Positions 1 through 11,600 are shown, counted from the first letter of the stretch. The stretch is DNA of 36,457 nt from Paludibacteraceae bacterium (GCA_017962005.1 JAGCWE010000130.1:1-36457), one strand, 5' to 3'. Translations and numbers: made by a program. The notes: generated by a model from the letters alone, not told the origin.

Positions 1-1137
1 ATCGGTCACGTAGATCACGGCAAAACCACTTTGACCGCTGCTATCACCCAAGTTCTTGCAAAGAAGGGTTTGAGTGAAGTGCGTTCGTTCGATTCTATCG
101 ACAACGCCCCCGAAGAGAAAGAGCGTGGTATCACCATCAACACCACTCACGTAGAGTATCAGACAGCCAACCGTCACTACGCGCACGTTGACTGCCCGGG
201 TCACGCTGACTATGTGAAGAATATGGTTACCGGTGCTGCCCAGATGGACGGTGCTATCATTGTAGTTGCCGCTACCGATGGTCCTATGCCCCAGACTCGT
301 GAGCACATCCTGCTCGCTCGCCAAGTGAACGTTCCCCGTCTCGTTGTATTTATGAACAAGTGCGATATGGTGGACGACCCCGAAATGCTTGACCTCGTAG
401 AAATGGAAATGCGCGAACTCCTCAGCTTCTATGAGTTTGACGGTGACAATACTCCCGTTATTCGCGGTTCCGCTCTTGGTGCTCTGAACGGAGTGCCCGA
501 ATGGGAAGACAAGGTAATGGAGTTGATGGATGCCGTTGACTCATGGATTGAACTTCCTCCCCGTGCCGTTGACAAACCCTTCCTGATGCCTGTTGAGGAC
601 GTGTTCTCTATCACCGGTCGTGGTACTGTTGCCACTGGTCGTATTGAGACGGGTGTCATCAAGGTTGGTGACGAGGTTCAGATCGAAGGTCTTGGTGCCG
701 ATGGTAAGAAGAGTGTTGTTACCGGTGTGGAAATGTTCCGCAAACTTCTCGATCAGGGCGAGGCTGGTGATAACGTTGGTCTGCTGCTCCGCGGTATCGA
801 CAAGGACGAGGTTAAGCGTGGTATGGTTATTACCCATCCGGGTTGCGTTAAGCCTCACGAGGAGTTCAAGGCTTCCGTTTATATCCTGAAGAAAGAGGAA
901 GGCGGTCGTCACACTCCGTTCAAGAACCACTATCGTCCGCAGTTCTACATCCGTACAATGGACGTTACTGGTGAGATTACTCTGCCCGAAGGAACCGAGA
1001 TGGTTATGCCCGGCGACAACCTCGAGATTCAGGTTAAGCTCATCTATCCGGTTGCCTGCTCCGAAGGTCTGCGCTTCGCTATCCGTGAAGGCGGTCGTAC
1101 CGTAGGTTCGGGTCAGATCACCAAGATTTTGGACTAA
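1..1137 (+). CDS. tuf: Elongation factor Tu (5' truncated by window edge)
   Basis: GTPase that delivers aminoacyl-tRNA to the ribosomal A site. The reading frame is open from base 1 and starts inside the P-loop motif GHVDHGKT, so about 17 N-terminal residues (of roughly 395) lie outside the window. Visible G-domain motifs are the switch I region [17 protein letters not shown] and NKCD, followed by the two beta-barrel domains ending in [10 protein letters not shown]. The stop is a double TAA-TAA-type end. It is the first gene of a tuf-tRNA(Trp)-secE-nusG-ribosomal protein-rpoBC block, a common bacterial order. Nothing is unusual in the protein. Confidence 0.98.
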   Translation: MGHVDHGKTTLTAAITQVLAKKGLSEVRSFDSIDNAPEEKERGITINTTHVEYQTANRHYAHVDCPGHADYVKNMVTGAAQMDGAIIVVAATDGPMPQTREHILLARQVNVPRLVVFMNKCDMVDDPEMLDLVEMEMRELLSFYEFDGDNTPVIRGSALGALNGVPEWEDKVMELMDAVDSWIELPPRAVDKPFLMPVEDVFSITGRGTVATGRIETGVIKVGDEVQIEGLGADGKKSVVTGVEMFRKLLDQGEAGDNVGLLLRGIDKDEVKRGMVITHPGCVKPHEEFKASVYILKKEEGGRHTPFKNHYRPQFYIRTMDVTGEITLPEGTEMVMPGDNLEIQVKLIYPVACSEGLRFAIREGGRTVGSGQITKILD

Positions 1138-1149
1138 TAATCCAGCATT

Positions 1150-1248
1150 CCTCTACCAAATCAACGAGCGTTTTGCTCGTTGATTTGAGAGGAGGAACGG
1201 CGGCGAGGCAAATGCGTGCGACGCATTTTGGTTTCGCAAGCGCGTTCC
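1150..1248 (+). other. Structured tuf-tRNA(Trp) spacer: nested stem-loops
   Basis: The sequence shows a 13-bp hairpin with arms 1157-1169 and 1175-1187 (loop GTTTT), extended after a two-base bulge by CCTCT/AGAGG (1150-1154 and 1188-1192). A second element follows: GGAACG (1194-1199) pairs with CGTTCC (1243-1248) and encloses an 8-bp hairpin AAATGCGT/ACGCATTT (1210-1217, 1221-1228) with a GCG loop. No T-run follows either hairpin, so a simple intrinsic terminator is not supported. An RNA processing signal between the tuf mRNA and the tRNA, or a weak terminator, is inference. Confidence 0.6.
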
Positions 1249-1253
1249 AACGA

Positions 1254-1324
1254 ACGGAAGTCCTCCAATGGTAGGAGAGCGGTCTCCAAAACCGTTAATG
1301 TGGGTTCGATTCCTGCCTTCCGTG
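1254..1324 (+). tRNA. trnW: tRNA-Trp (anticodon CCA)
   Basis: A cloverleaf can be folded by eye. The acceptor arms are ACGGAAG (1254-1260) and CTTCCGT (1317-1323). The D stem is CTCC/GGAG around AATGGTA. The anticodon stem GCGGT/ACCGT holds loop CTCCAAA with anticodon CCA at 1286-1288. The T loop is TTCGATT. The discriminator base is G1324, as expected for bacterial tRNA-Trp, and CCA is not encoded. It lies between tuf and secE, and trpS, whose product charges it, is about 19.5 kb downstream in the same window. Confidence 0.95.
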
Positions 1325-1490
1325 CTTGTTACAGACATAGCTTCCATTCGACGTCAAACCGCCCGTATAGGCGGAGGAAGGATTCACAATGATGTGTCCC
1401 GAATCCGTTAAGAAGGGACGAGAGTTGATGCCGTAGTTGGAGTGTCTGTATCTGTGTGAATATATGAATGTAAAGTAAAAATCTACTGAT
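1325..1490 (+). promoter_or_regulatory. secE leader with flanking inverted repeat
   Basis: This 166-nt stretch has no gene. TACAGACA (1330-1337) is the exact reverse complement of TGTCTGTA (1443-1450), and a small CCGCC/GGCGG hairpin sits inside. I see no TAnnTTTG promoter. It may be a folded leader linking the tRNA to the secE-nusG message. The function is not known. Confidence 0.35.
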
Positions 1491-1679
1491 ATGAAACTGG
1501 TAGAAAGCGTAAAGGAATCGTACAATGAAATGGTCAACAAAGTCAGTTGGCCTACCCGTAAGGAGTTAGGACAAAGTTCGGTGCTGGTGCTGGTCGCTTC
1601 CATTATTCTGGCACTCATCGTTTGGCTTATGGACTGGTGTTTCGAACACATTATGACTATCATCTACGGTCTGTTCTGA
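1491..1679 (+). CDS. secE: Preprotein translocase subunit SecE
   Basis: A 62-residue single-span subunit of the SecYEG channel in the inner membrane. The N-terminal amphipathic helix carries the family signature NKVSWPTRKEL (about residues 16-26). It is followed by one hydrophobic transmembrane segment, SVLVLVASIILALIVWLMDW, near residues 30-49. The length is typical for the short SecE of Bacteroidota. nusG follows after 60 bp, the usual secE-nusG pairing. Confidence 0.95.
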   Translation: MKLVESVKESYNEMVNKVSWPTRKELGQSSVLVLVASIILALIVWLMDWCFEHIMTIIYGLF

Positions 1680-1739
1680 ACTGTTCTTTAAATTGTTGCT
1701 AAACACCCGTTGAACAACTTTTAACCTGTCGTTTGGTAT

Positions 1740-2291
1740 ATGGCTGAAAATGATTTCAAATGGTATGTACTCCGCGTTATTAGCGGTAAGGAAAACAAGG
1801 TGCGTGAATATATCGAAGGCGCCTTGCAGACATCGTCGCTTTTCAAGGAGTATGTTTCCCAGGTACTGATTCCCACGGAAAAAGTGGTGGTACTCCGGCG
1901 CGGCAAACGCACCATTAAGGAGCGCAACAAACTGCCCGGCTATGTGCTGGTGGAATGCAACCTGACTGATGAATGCTACCCCCTGTTGCGGAATATCCCC
2001 AACGTGTTGGGTTTCTTGAGTGACGGACGCAAGGATATCAAACCTGCACCCGTCCCGCAATCGGAAATCAACAAGATGGTGGGTACCGTAGATGAGACTG
2101 AACTGAACTTGCAGCTCGATGAGACATTCATCGCCGGCGAGAAAGTTAAAGTCATCGAAGGTCCGTTCAATGGCTTCAGTGGAGTCGTTCAGGAAGTGAT
2201 GCAGGAAAAGCACAAGCTGCGGGTGGTTGTTACTATCTTTGACCGGCAGACGCCGCTAGAACTCAGTTTCTCACAAGTGGATAAGGAGTAG
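1740..2291 (+). CDS. nusG: Transcription termination/antitermination factor NusG
   Basis: A 183-residue RNA polymerase-associated factor that modulates pausing, Rho action and transcription-translation coupling. The N-terminal NGN domain starts with KWYVLRVISGKENKV and includes KLPGYVLVEC. The C-terminal KOW domain is recognised by GEKVKVIEGPFNGFSGVVQEV near residues 132-152. It lies between secE and rplK in the classical arrangement and has a typical length. Confidence 0.97.
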   Translation: MAENDFKWYVLRVISGKENKVREYIEGALQTSSLFKEYVSQVLIPTEKVVVLRRGKRTIKERNKLPGYVLVECNLTDECYPLLRNIPNVLGFLSDGRKDIKPAPVPQSEINKMVGTVDETELNLQLDETFIAGEKVKVIEGPFNGFSGVVQEVMQEKHKLRVVVTIFDRQTPLELSFSQVDKE

Positions 2292-2449
2292 AAGACGCTG
2301 TTACGGGCTGTTCTTACTGTTCCGATAGTTTAATTATTAACCGCAAGAGACTTTTCCGTACATAATCTGACGAAAACAAAAGCAAACATATTCTGTCAAG
2401 CGGATTAATACGTAGTCAAGTCGTTTGAATTGCAAAAACTATTAACAAA
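2292..2449 (+). promoter_or_regulatory. rplKA leader region
   Basis: A 158-nt untranslated stretch between nusG and rplK. In many bacteria this position carries the L1-binding autoregulatory site for the rplKA message. I cannot point to a defined L1-site fold or a TAnnTTTG promoter here, so only the position supports a regulatory role. Confidence 0.25.
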
Positions 2450-2872
2450 ATGGCAAAAGAAATTTCAGGATTCATCAAGCTCCAGATCAAAGGCGGAGCC
2501 GCCAATCCTGCGCCGCCGGTAGGTCCCGCTCTCGGATCGAAAGGTGTGAACATTATGGAGTTCTGCAAGCAGTTCAATGCCAGAACGCAAGACAAGGCAG
2601 GGAAGGTTCTTCCTGTTGTAATCACTGTTTATTCTGACAAGTCGTTCGACTTTATCGTAAAGACTCCCCCTGTAGCTGTGCAACTGATTGAGGCTGCCAA
2701 GCTTAAAGGCGGGTCGGCTGAACCCAACCGTAAGAAAGTGGGTTCGATTACGGAAGAGCAGTGCAAGCAAATCGCACAGGACAAGATGACCGACCTCAAC
2801 TGCTTCACCGTGGAAAGTGCAGAGAAAATGGTCAAGGGTACCGCTCGCAGTATGGGTATAACTGTCAAATAA
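2450..2872 (+). CDS. rplK: 50S ribosomal protein L11
   Basis: A 140-residue protein of the GTPase-associated centre that binds the 1070 region of 23S rRNA with the L10-L12 stalk. The proline-rich N-terminal motif [20 protein letters not shown] (about residues 15-34) is the L11 signature. The C-terminal RNA-binding domain ends in KGTARSMGI. It is followed after 17 bp by rplA, and the two are usually co-transcribed. Confidence 0.97.
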   Translation: MAKEISGFIKLQIKGGAANPAPPVGPALGSKGVNIMEFCKQFNARTQDKAGKVLPVVITVYSDKSFDFIVKTPPVAVQLIEAAKLKGGSAEPNRKKVGSITEEQCKQIAQDKMTDLNCFTVESAEKMVKGTARSMGITVK

Positions 2873-2889
2873 TCAAAATTCTCACAACT

Positions 2890-3582
2890 ATGGCAAAATT
2901 GACAAAAAATCAAAAGCTGGCTGCTGAGAAGATTGAAGCAGGCAAGCTCTATTCTGTGGCAGAGGCTGCCGCATTGGTAAAAGAGATTACCCACACGAAG
3001 TTTGATGCCAGCGTGGATATTGATGTCCGTCTCGGTGTCGATCCCCGCAAAGCCAACCAAATGGTTCGCGGTGTAGTTTCCCTTCCTAACGGAACAGGTA
3101 AAGTGACACGTGTTCTTGCGCTCGTTGGTCCCGACTTGGAGGCTGCTGCTAAAGAAGCGGGTGCCGACTTTATCGGTATGGACGAGTATGTAGAGAAAAT
3201 CAAAGGCGGTTGGACCGATTTCGACGTGATGATCACCCAGCCCCAGTATATGGGTAAGATTGGTGCTCTCGGACGTATCCTCGGTCCGCGAGGCTTGATG
3301 CCTAACCCCAAGAGCGGCACCGTTACGCCTGACGTGGCAAAAGCTGTCAAGGAAGTGAAGCAGGGTAAGATTGATTTCAAGGTGGACAAGTTTGGTATTG
3401 TGCATACCTCTATCGGTAAAGTAAGTTTTACGCCGGAGGCTATCGCGCAGAACGCCAACGAGTTTATCCAAACAATCATCAAACTCAAACCGGCTGCCAG
3501 CAAGGGTACGTATATCAAGAGTATTTATCTTTCGAGTACCATGAGCAAAGGTATTAAGATTGATCCCAAAACTATCGAATAA
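2890..3582 (+). CDS. rplA: 50S ribosomal protein L1
   Basis: A 230-residue L1-stalk protein that binds 23S rRNA helices 76-78, and often its own mRNA. The frame is open further upstream into rplK, but the start at 2890 gives the standard N-terminus [16 protein letters not shown] and the usual family length. The L1 signature runs through [21 protein letters not shown]. It ends 18 bp before rplJ. Confidence 0.97.
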   Translation: MAKLTKNQKLAAEKIEAGKLYSVAEAAALVKEITHTKFDASVDIDVRLGVDPRKANQMVRGVVSLPNGTGKVTRVLALVGPDLEAAAKEAGADFIGMDEYVEKIKGGWTDFDVMITQPQYMGKIGALGRILGPRGLMPNPKSGTVTPDVAKAVKEVKQGKIDFKVDKFGIVHTSIGKVSFTPEAIAQNANEFIQTIIKLKPAASKGTYIKSIYLSSTMSKGIKIDPKTIE

Positions 3583-3600
3583 TTTTAAGCAGTCACTACC

Positions 3601-4137
3601 ATGAAAAAGGAAGATAAAGGTATAATCATCGAGCAACTGCAAGCGACTCTGGGCGAGTACTCCCATTTCTACCTGACCAATATCGAGGGTCTGAATGCCG
3701 AGCAAACCAGCAACCTGCGCCGCCAGTGCTTCAAGAATGATATCAAGCTTATTGTAGCCAAGAACACTCTTCTGAAGAAAGCCCTCGAAAAAAAGGGTAT
3801 TGATGCCCAATTGTTTGATGCCCTCAAGGGTAATACGGCTCTGATGTTGAGCAATACAGGCAATGCGCCTGCCAAACTCATCAAGGAGATTCTGAAGAAA
3901 GAGAAAGGCAAACAGGATGTCAAGCCCCAGCTTAAGGCGGCATACGTTGAGGAAACCGTCTATATGGGTGCTGAGAATCTGGAAATGCTGTCGGCTATCA
4001 AGTCCAAGAACGAACTTATCGCCGATGTTATCGCACTCCTGCAGTCGCCCGCGAAGAATGTTGTCAGCGCGCTGCAGTCGGCAGGTACAACGATTCACGG
4101 TGTTCTCACCACACTGGGTGAAAAGGAAGAGGCTTAA
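3601..4137 (+). CDS. rplJ: 50S ribosomal protein L10
   Basis: A 178-residue base of the ribosomal stalk, which anchors L7/L12 dimers through its C-terminal helix and contacts 23S rRNA through its N-terminal domain. The N-terminus has the L10 pattern MKKEDKGIIIEQLQ, and the family region LRRQCFKNDIKLIVAKNTL follows near residue 38. It sits between rplA and rplL as expected. Confidence 0.95.
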   Translation: MKKEDKGIIIEQLQATLGEYSHFYLTNIEGLNAEQTSNLRRQCFKNDIKLIVAKNTLLKKALEKKGIDAQLFDALKGNTALMLSNTGNAPAKLIKEILKKEKGKQDVKPQLKAAYVEETVYMGAENLEMLSAIKSKNELIADVIALLQSPAKNVVSALQSAGTTIHGVLTTLGEKEEA

Positions 4138-4151
4138 CCTCTTTAAACAGA

Positions 4152-4196
4152 GCAGATAACGGCATCTCAAGTGAATCAATTCGTATGCCGGACTGC
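4152..4196 (+). other. Stem-loop in the rplJ-rplL spacer
   Basis: GCAG (4152-4155) and CGGCAT (4160-4165) pair with ATGCCG (4185-4190) and CTGC (4193-4196), giving a two-step stem around a 19-base loop. It lies in the 100-nt untranslated gap between L10 and L7/L12. Because L7/L12 is needed in several copies per L10, a role in differential expression or mRNA stability is plausible but inferred. Confidence 0.4.
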
Positions 4197-4237
4197 ACAC
4201 AACTAATAAAAAACAAATTCTTAAAACAATAAAAGTT

Positions 4238-4612
4238 ATGGCAGACGTAAAAGCTATTGCTGAACAACTGGTAAATCTTACCGTAAAGGAAGTTAACGAA
4301 CTCGCTCAGGTACTCAAAGAGGAGTATGGTATTGAACCCGCAGCCGCAGCCGTTGCAGTTGCAGCCCCCGTAGCCGCTGAAGCGGCAGCTGTTGAGGAAA
4401 AGACATCCTTCGATGTTCTCCTCAAAGAGGCAGGCGCACAGAAACTGCAGGTGGTAAAAGCAGTCAAAGAGCAGACTGGTCTCGGTCTGAAAGAGGCTAA
4501 AGACCTTGTGGATGCCGCTCCTTCCAAGATTAAGGAAGGTCTTGACAAGGCAGCTGCCGAGGCTCTCAAGAAAGCTCTTGAAGAGGTTGGTGCAGTTGTT
4601 GAACTGCAATAA
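4238..4612 (+). CDS. rplL: 50S ribosomal protein L7/L12
   Basis: A 124-residue multicopy stalk protein that recruits translational GTPases. The N-terminal dimerisation helix is followed by an Ala/Val/Pro-rich hinge near residues 35-52. The globular C-terminal domain contains [19 protein letters not shown] and [13 protein letters not shown]. The length and hinge are typical. It is the last ribosomal gene before rpoB. Confidence 0.97.
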   Translation: MADVKAIAEQLVNLTVKEVNELAQVLKEEYGIEPAAAAVAVAAPVAAEAAAVEEKTSFDVLLKEAGAQKLQVVKAVKEQTGLGLKEAKDLVDAAPSKIKEGLDKAAAEALKKALEEVGAVVELQ

Positions 4613-4637
4613 TCTCGTTCGTCAGAAGCGAATCAAC

Positions 4638-4692
4638 GGTTTAGATCTCGTGCTAATCGAGGTCTAAACCTTTTCTCTCAAAAAGAGAAAAG
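4638..4692 (+). terminator. Attenuator-like terminator with overlapping alternative hairpin, upstream of rpoB
   Basis: Arms 4638-4650 and 4658-4670 form a 13-bp stem (one G-T wobble) with a 7-base loop, directly followed by TTTTCTCTC. This is an intrinsic-terminator layout. A second hairpin, CTTTTCTCT (4670-4678) with AGAGAAAAG (4684-4692), folds back on that T-rich tract. Partial termination here would set the ratio of rpoBC to ribosomal protein messages, as is known at this position in E. coli. The details are inferred. Confidence 0.65.
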
Positions 4693-4753
4693 TCTTAACC
4701 GGATTAAAAATTAGGTTAAAAGACATCTTTTAGTTTAAATAATATAAAAACAA

Positions 4754-7700
4754 ATGGCTACTAATCACACTACACAAAGAGTCAATTTCTCGGCGATGCA
4801 GCAGCAATTCCCGTATCCTGACTTTTTGGATATCCAGATTAAATCGTTCCGCGAGTTCTTTCAGATTGACTCTACACCCGAAGAGAGACGCAAAGAAGGC
4901 TTGTTCCGCGTGTTTAGCGAGAATTTTCCGATTGCCGACACGCGCAACAATTTCATCCTAGAGTTCCTTGACTATTACATTGACCATCCCAACTACAGCA
5001 TAGAAGAGTGTATCAAGCGCGGTCTGACTTATGCGGTGCCCTTGAAGGCGAAACTCAAGCTTTATTGTACCGACCCCGACCACGAGGACTTTGATACCGT
5101 CATTCAGGATGTCTTTTTGGGAACAATCCCCTATATGACTCCCAAGGGGACGTTTGTTATCAACGGAGCGGAACGTGTGATTGTAAGCCAGCTGCACCGT
5201 TCTCCCGGTGTCTTCTTTGGCACATCGATGCACTCCAATGGTACAAAACTCTATTCTGCGCGTATCATTCCTTTCAGGGGCTCGTGGATTGAGTTTGCTA
5301 CCGATATCAACAATGTGATGTACGCATATATTGACCGTAAGAAGAAACTGCCAGTGACCACTCTTCTTCGTGCTATCGGTTATGAGTCGGACAAGGACAT
5401 CCTTGACTGTTTTGGTTTGGCAGAGGAGGTGAAATGCACTCGGGAGAATCTTGAAAGCTGCATAGGCAGAACGCTCGCGGGCAATGTGCTTAATTCCTGG
5501 GCGGAGGATTTCGTGGACGAGGATACGGGTGAGGTCGTTTCCATCGAGCGTAACGAAATCATCATCGAGCGCGAGGCGGAACTCACGCCCGAACTGGTGG
5601 AGCGCATTCTGGAAACTAATACCAAGACTGTTTTGCTCCACAAGCAGGAAACAGGAGAGGCTAAATACTCTATCATTTTCAATACTTTGCAAAAAGACCC
5701 GACTCACTCTGAAAAGGAGGCGGTACTATATATATATCGTCAGTTGCGCAACGCGGAACCCGCTGACGAACCGACGGCACGCGAGATGATTCAGAACCTC
5801 TTCTTCTCCGACAAGCGCTATGACTTGGGAGAGGTGGGGCGTTACCGTATCAACCGCAAACTGAATATGAAGATCGCGATGAGCAAGCGCACGCTCACCA
5901 ATGACGACATCATCAAGATTATCCAATATCTCGTTGAACTGATTAACTCCAACGCGGATGTCGATGATATAGACCACTTGTCTAACCGCCGTGTGCGCAC
6001 GGTTGGCGAACAGCTCTACAACCAGTTTGGTATAGGTCTGGCCCGTATGGGACGTACTATACGTGAGCGTATGAACGTACGTGACAATGAGGTGTTCACC
6101 CCTACCGACCTGATTAACAATAAGGCCATCTCATCGGTCATCAACTCCTATTTCGGAACGAATGCTCTCAGCCAGTTTATGGATCAGCAGAATCCTTTGG
6201 CGGAGATTACCCACAAGCGCCGTATGTCGGCGTTGGGGCCTGGCGGTTTGAGCCGTGACCGTGCCGGATTCGAGGTGCGTGATGTGCACTATACACACTA
6301 CGGTCGTCTTTGCCCGATTGAGACACCTGAAGGACCGAATATCGGACTGATTTCATCGCTCTGTATCTATGCCAAAGTCAATAACCTCGGCTTCATTGAA
6401 ACCCCCTACCGCAAGGCGCAGAATGGAATTGTTGACCTCAACAACGACCATATAATGTATCTTACTGCCGAGGACGAGGAAAATATGACAGTGGCACAGG
6501 GTAATGCCCCGTTGGATGAGAAGGGCAAGTTCTTGAACAACAAGGTGAAAGCCCGTTATGAAGCGGATTTCCCCGTTGTCGAACCTGATAAGATTGACGC
6601 AATGGACGTTTCGCCCTCGCAGATTGCGTCTATTGCGGCGGCACTCATTCCTTTCTTGGAGCATGATGATGCCAACCGCGCGCTGATGGGGTCGAACATG
6701 ATGCGTCAGGGTGTGCCCTTGCTTCGCCCTGAAGCACCTATCGTTGGTACCGGTATTGAGGGACAGCTTATTCGCGACTCGCGTACGCAAATCGAGGCGG
6801 AAGGTGAAGGTGAAGTAACTTTCGTGGATGCCGACACCATCCGTATCCGATACAACCGTTCTGATGATGAGGAATTTGTTTCCTTTGAATCGGCGGAAAA
6901 AGAATACAAACTGCCGAAGTTCCAAAAGACAAACCAGAACACGACCGTTGACCTTCATCCTATTGTCCGTAAGGGAGACAAGGTGGAGAAAGGGCAGATA
7001 CTGACGGAAGGTTTTGCCACCCAGAACGGTGAGTTGGCGTTGGGTAAGAACCTGAAGGTGGCCTACATACCTTGGAAAGGTTATAACTATGAGGACGCCA
7101 TCGTGTTAAGTGAGCGTATCGTCCGCGAGGATATGTTCTCCTCGGTACACGTGGTGGAGAATCTGCTCGAGGTGCGCGACACCAAGCGCGGTATGGAAGA
7201 ACTGACTGCTGACATACCCAATGTGAGTGAGGAAGCTACCAAAGATTTGGACGAGAACGGTATCATCCGCATCGGCGCGCATATCAAGCCTGGTGATATT
7301 ATTGTAGGTAAAATCACCCCGAAAGGTGAGTCTGATCCCACTCCCGAGGAGAAACTGCTTAAAGCCATATTCGGAGACAAGGCGGGTGACGTAAAGGACG
7401 CTTCGCTGAAAGCGACTCCTTCTTTGGAAGGCGTTGTTATTGAGCGTCGCTTGTATGAGCGCAAGCAGAAAGACCGCAAGGAGAAAGCGGAAGAGAAAGA
7501 CCAATTGGTGGCTATGCGTCAGGAACATGATGCAAAAGTGGAGAACCTGCGCCAGATACTTATTGGCAAACTGTCCACCCTGCTCAAAGGTCGTACCTCA
7601 CAAGGCGTTGTGGATATTCTCGGTACTGAGATTATCGCCAAAGGACAGACCTTCACAAAAGAGCGTCTCGGACAAATAGATTTTGAGACCGTTATGCAGG

Positions 7701-8566
7701 AGGGGTGGACAACGGATACGCATAAGAACGAGTTGTGTTCGCTTTGTATAACCAATTATCTGGAGCAGGTCAAGAAACTGGTGGCGGATTTCAAGCGCCG
7801 CAATTTTAACCTCACAATTGGAGATGAACTGCCGAACGGCATCCTTAAACTTGCCAAGGTTTATTTGGCTAAGATGCGTAAAATCCGTGTCGGTGACAAG
7901 ATGGCCGGTCGTCATGGTAACAAGGGGATTGTTTCCAAGATTGTTCGTATAGAAGATATGCCTTTCTTGGCGGACGGAACACCTGTGGATATTGTACTCA
8001 ACCCGTTGGGCGTGCCTTCACGTATGAATATTGGTCAGATTTTCGAGGCGGTGCTTGGATGGGCAGGCAAGGAACTGGGTGTTCGTTTTGCCACTCCCAT
8101 TTTTGACGGATGCACGCTTGATAGTCTTAACGAGTGGACCGACAAGGCAGGTCTGCCGCGTGCCGGCAAGACACAACTTTATGATGGCGGCACGGGCGAG
8201 CCGTTCGACCAGATGGCAACCGTAGGTGTTACCTACTTTATGAAATTGGGACACATGGTTGATGACAAGATGCATGCCCGTTCGATTGGTCCGTACAGCC
8301 TGATTACGCAACAACCATTGGGCGGTAAGGCCCAGTTCGGTGGTCAGCGTTTTGGTGAGATGGAAGTCTGGGCATTGGAAGCTCACGGAGCAGCGCACGT
8401 GCTGCAGGAGATATTGACGGTCAAGTCGGATGATGTGACTGGACGTGCCCGTACCTATGAGGCGATTGTGAAGGGAGAACCTATGCCCACACCCGGACTG
8501 CCCGAGTCACTCAACGTCCTGCTGCACGAATTGCAGGGTCTGGCTTTGTCCATTACGATGGAATAA
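4754..8566 (+). CDS. rpoB: DNA-directed RNA polymerase subunit beta
   Basis: A 1270-residue catalytic-core subunit of RNA polymerase. The rifampicin pocket is readable as [20 protein letters not shown], followed by [20 protein letters not shown]. The Asp, His and Ser positions most often changed in resistant mutants carry the sensitive-type residue. The C-terminal part has the conserved [17 protein letters not shown] and [20 protein letters not shown] blocks. Length and ends are normal. It starts 61 bp after the spacer hairpins and is followed by rpoC after 41 bp. Confidence 0.98.
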   Translation: MATNHTTQRVNFSAMQQQFPYPDFLDIQIKSFREFFQIDSTPEERRKEGLFRVFSENFPIADTRNNFILEFLDYYIDHPNYSIEECIKRGLTYAVPLKAKLKLYCTDPDHEDFDTVIQDVFLGTIPYMTPKGTFVINGAERVIVSQLHRSPGVFFGTSMHSNGTKLYSARIIPFRGSWIEFATDINNVMYAYIDRKKKLPVTTLLRAIGYESDKDILDCFGLAEEVKCTRENLESCIGRTLAGNVLNSWAEDFVDEDTGEVVSIERNEIIIEREAELTPELVERILETNTKTVLLHKQETGEAKYSIIFNTLQKDPTHSEKEAVLYIYRQLRNAEPADEPTAREMIQNLFFSDKRYDLGEVGRYRINRKLNMKIAMSKRTLTNDDIIKIIQYLVELINSNADVDDIDHLSNRRVRTVGEQLYNQFGIGLARMGRTIRERMNVRDNEVFTPTDLINNKAISSVINSYFGTNALSQFMDQQNPLAEITHKRRMSALGPGGLSRDRAGFEVRDVHYTHYGRLCPIETPEGPNIGLISSLCIYAKVNNLGFIETPYRKAQNGIVDLNNDHIMYLTAEDEENMTVAQGNAPLDEKGKFLNNKVKARYEADFPVVEPDKIDAMDVSPSQIASIAAALIPFLEHDDANRALMGSNMMRQGVPLLRPEAPIVGTGIEGQLIRDSRTQIEAEGEGEVTFVDADTIRIRYNRSDDEEFVSFESAEKEYKLPKFQKTNQNTTVDLHPIVRKGDKVEKGQILTEGFATQNGELALGKNLKVAYIPWKGYNYEDAIVLSERIVREDMFSSVHVVENLLEVRDTKRGMEELTADIPNVSEEATKDLDENGIIRIGAHIKPGDIIVGKITPKGESDPTPEEKLLKAIFGDKAGDVKDASLKATPSLEGVVIERRLYERKQKDRKEKAEEKDQLVAMRQEHDAKVENLRQILIGKLSTLLKGRTSQGVVDILGTEIIAKGQTFTKERLGQIDFETVMQEGWTTDTHKNELCSLCITNYLEQVKKLVADFKRRNFNLTIGDELPNGILKLAKVYLAKMRKIRVGDKMAGRHGNKGIVSKIVRIEDMPFLADGTPVDIVLNPLGVPSRMNIGQIFEAVLGWAGKELGVRFATPIFDGCTLDSLNEWTDKAGLPRAGKTQLYDGGTGEPFDQMATVGVTYFMKLGHMVDDKMHARSIGPYSLITQQPLGGKAQFGGQRFGEMEVWALEAHGAAHVLQEILTVKSDDVTGRARTYEAIVKGEPMPTPGLPESLNVLLHELQGLALSITME

Positions 8567-8607
8567 ACCGATAACCACTATTTTGTCCAATCGTAAAGAA
8601 TAAGATT

Positions 8608-11600
8608 ATGGCATACAATAATAAACAAGACAGCATCAAGAAAAGCGGTTTTACCAAGATATCAATCGGTTTGGCATCTCCGGACGAGATTATGAATCTC
8701 TCTTCAGGCGAGATTCTCAAGCCGGAAACCATCAACTACCGTACCTACAAGCCCGAGCGTGACGGATTGTTCTGTGAGCGCATCTTTGGTCCGACAAAGG
8801 ACTACGAGTGCTATTGCGGCAAGTACAAGCGCATTCGTTACAAAGGGACTGTGTGTGAGCATTGCGGTGTGGAAGTAACGGAAAAGAAAGTGCGCCGCGA
8901 GCGTATGGGACATATACGACTTGCTGTACCTGTCGCTCACATCTGGTATTTGCGTTCGCTGCCGTCCAAAATGGCTGCTCTGTTGGGAATCCCCACGAAG
9001 AAACTGGAATCCATTATTTATTATGAGAAATTCGTTGTCATTCAGGCGGGTGCGTTAGCTGGTCAGAAATTCAGCGATGGTGTGGTGGAAGACAAACTGC
9101 TTTTGGAAGAAGAGGATTTGGAGAATCTTCTCGCTCGTCTTCCAGAAGGTAACGACCAGTTGGACGATACCGATCCCCAGAAGTTTATTGCAAAGATGGG
9201 TGCGGAGGCTATCTACGATATGCTTTGCCGTATCGACCTTGATGAACTCAGTTATTCGCTGCGTGATACTGCAGCTAAAGACGGTTCGCAGCAGCGAAAG
9301 CAGGAAGCCCTTAAACGTTTGCAAATCGTTGAGTCTTTCCGTGCGTCAAAGAACAGAAACCGCCCTGAGTGGATGATTCTGAAGGTCATTCCTGTTACCC
9401 CTCCCGAATTGCGTCCCCTTATCCCGTTGGACGGTGGCCGTTTTGCTACATCGGATTTGAACGATCTCTATCGCCGCGTCATCATTCGCAACAACCGTTT
9501 GAAGAGGCTGATAGAAATCAAGGCTCCGGATGTCATCTTGCGCAATGAGAAACGTATGTTGCAGGAGGCTGTGGATAGCCTGTTTGACAATTCGCGGAAA
9601 ACGACCGCTATCAAGTCGGATGCTAACCGACCACTCAAGTCTCTTAGTGACTCGCTTAAAGGCAAACAAGGACGTTTCCGCCAGAACTTGCTTGGTAAGC
9701 GCGTGGACTATTCGGCGCGTTCTGTCATCGTGGTTGGTCCCGAATTGAAAATGCATGAGTGCGGCCTGCCAAAAGATATGGCAGCCGAACTGTATAAACC
9801 GTTCATTATCCGCAAACTGATTGAACGCGGATTGGTAAAAACGGTTAAGTCTGCCAAGAAGATTATTGACAGAAAAGACCCCGTCATTTGGGATATTCTT
9901 GAATATGTAATGCAGGGGCATCCTGTGTTGCTGAACCGTGCCCCGACATTACACCGTCACGGTATTCTGGCGTTCCAGCCGCGTATGATCGAAGGTAAAG
10001 CCATACAGTTGCATCCTCTCGCCTGCGCTGGTTTTAATGCTGATTTTGATGGCGACCAGATGGCGGTTCATCTTCCATTGAGCATTGAGGCTATCCTCGA
10101 AGCCCAATTGCTGATGCTTGGTTCGCACAACATCCTTGATCCCGCTAACGGCAATCCTATTACTGTACCGTCGCAGGATATGATTCTTGGTTTGTATTAT
10201 ATTACTAAGCCGCGTAAGAACGAAAAAGGTGAGGGATTGGTTTTCTATAGCCCCGAAGAGTGCTTTGTGGCACTGAACGAAGGCAAGGTGGATATTCATG
10301 CGATTATCAAGGTTCGTATCAATGGCGAATTGGCGGAAACCACCCCCGGACGCGTGATGGTCAATCAGTATGTGCCGGAAGAAGTCGGCTATCAGAATGT
10401 CACGCTGAAAAAGAGTGCTGTGAAGAATATCATCTCCAAGGTCATCAAGACTTGTGGTGTGGCACGCACGGCGAAGTTCCTTGACGATATTAAGGACCTC
10501 GGTTACAAGATGGCGTTCAAAGGTGGTTTGAGTTTCAACCTGAACGACATTCTGATCCCCGAAGAGAAATCTGATCTCATAGCCAAAGGTAACTCGGAGG
10601 TGGAGCAGATTACTGAGATGTATAATTTCGGTGAGATGGCTGATGATGAGCGTTACAACAATGTCGTAGGTGCATGGAACAAAGTGGATGCCGCTGTGAC
10701 TGACGTCCTGATGAAGCATATGGAGGAGGCAGATCAGGGCTTCAATTCCGTTTATATGATGATGGACTCCGGTGCCCGCGGATCAAAGCAGCAAATCAAG
10801 CAGTTGGCAGGTATGCGTGGACTGATGGCGAAACCCCAGAAAGCCGGTGCCGCCGAAGGACGTCAGACGATTGAGAACCCGATTCTGTCGAACTTTAAGG
10901 AGGGATTGAGCGTGCTGGAGTACTTCATCTCTACCCATGGTGCCCGTAAAGGTTTGGCGGATACGGCGTTGAAGACGGCTGACGCAGGTTATCTTACACG
11001 CCGTCTGGTTGATGTGTCGCACGATGTAATCATTACAGAGGAGGACTGTGGCACACTGCGCGGTTTGACAGCACATGCCATCAAACAGAATGACAACGTG
11101 GTGGCTACCCTTTCCCAGCGCATATTAGGGCGTGTTAGTGTACACGATATACTCGATTTGGACGGCAATATCATTGTTGCGGCAGGCGAGGAGATACGTG
11201 AGGCGCAATGTGAGGCAATCGAGGCCGCTGGTATAGACGAGGTGGAGATTCGTTCGGTGCTGACATGCGAGGCGCGGCACGGTGTTTGCGCTAAGTGCTA
11301 CGGCCACAACCTTGCCACTCGTCAGATGGTGCAGCGTGGTGAGGCTGTCGGCGTGATTGCGGCACAGGCTATCGGTGAACCTGGTACCCAGCTGACTCTC
11401 CGTACATTCCACTCCGGTGGTGTGGCAGGCAATGCCGCCACCGAAAACACATACGCCATCCCTCGTGACGGACGTATTGAGATTGACGAACTGCGCACCA
11501 TCACTACCGAAACAGGTGATACTATCGTGGTCAGCCGTTTGAACGATATGCGCTTGGTTGATCCCGATACGGATGTCGTTCTCACCACGTTCAACATCCC

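Noticed and set aside
1157..1187. Classical rho-independent terminator after tuf
   Set aside because: The stem is strong, but no T-run follows on the plus strand, so it is listed only as a structured spacer.
2629..4200. 523-codon minus-strand open frame across rplK-rplA-rplJ
   Set aside because: It is antisense to three certain ribosomal protein genes, has no family-like motifs, and reflects codon bias of the real strand.
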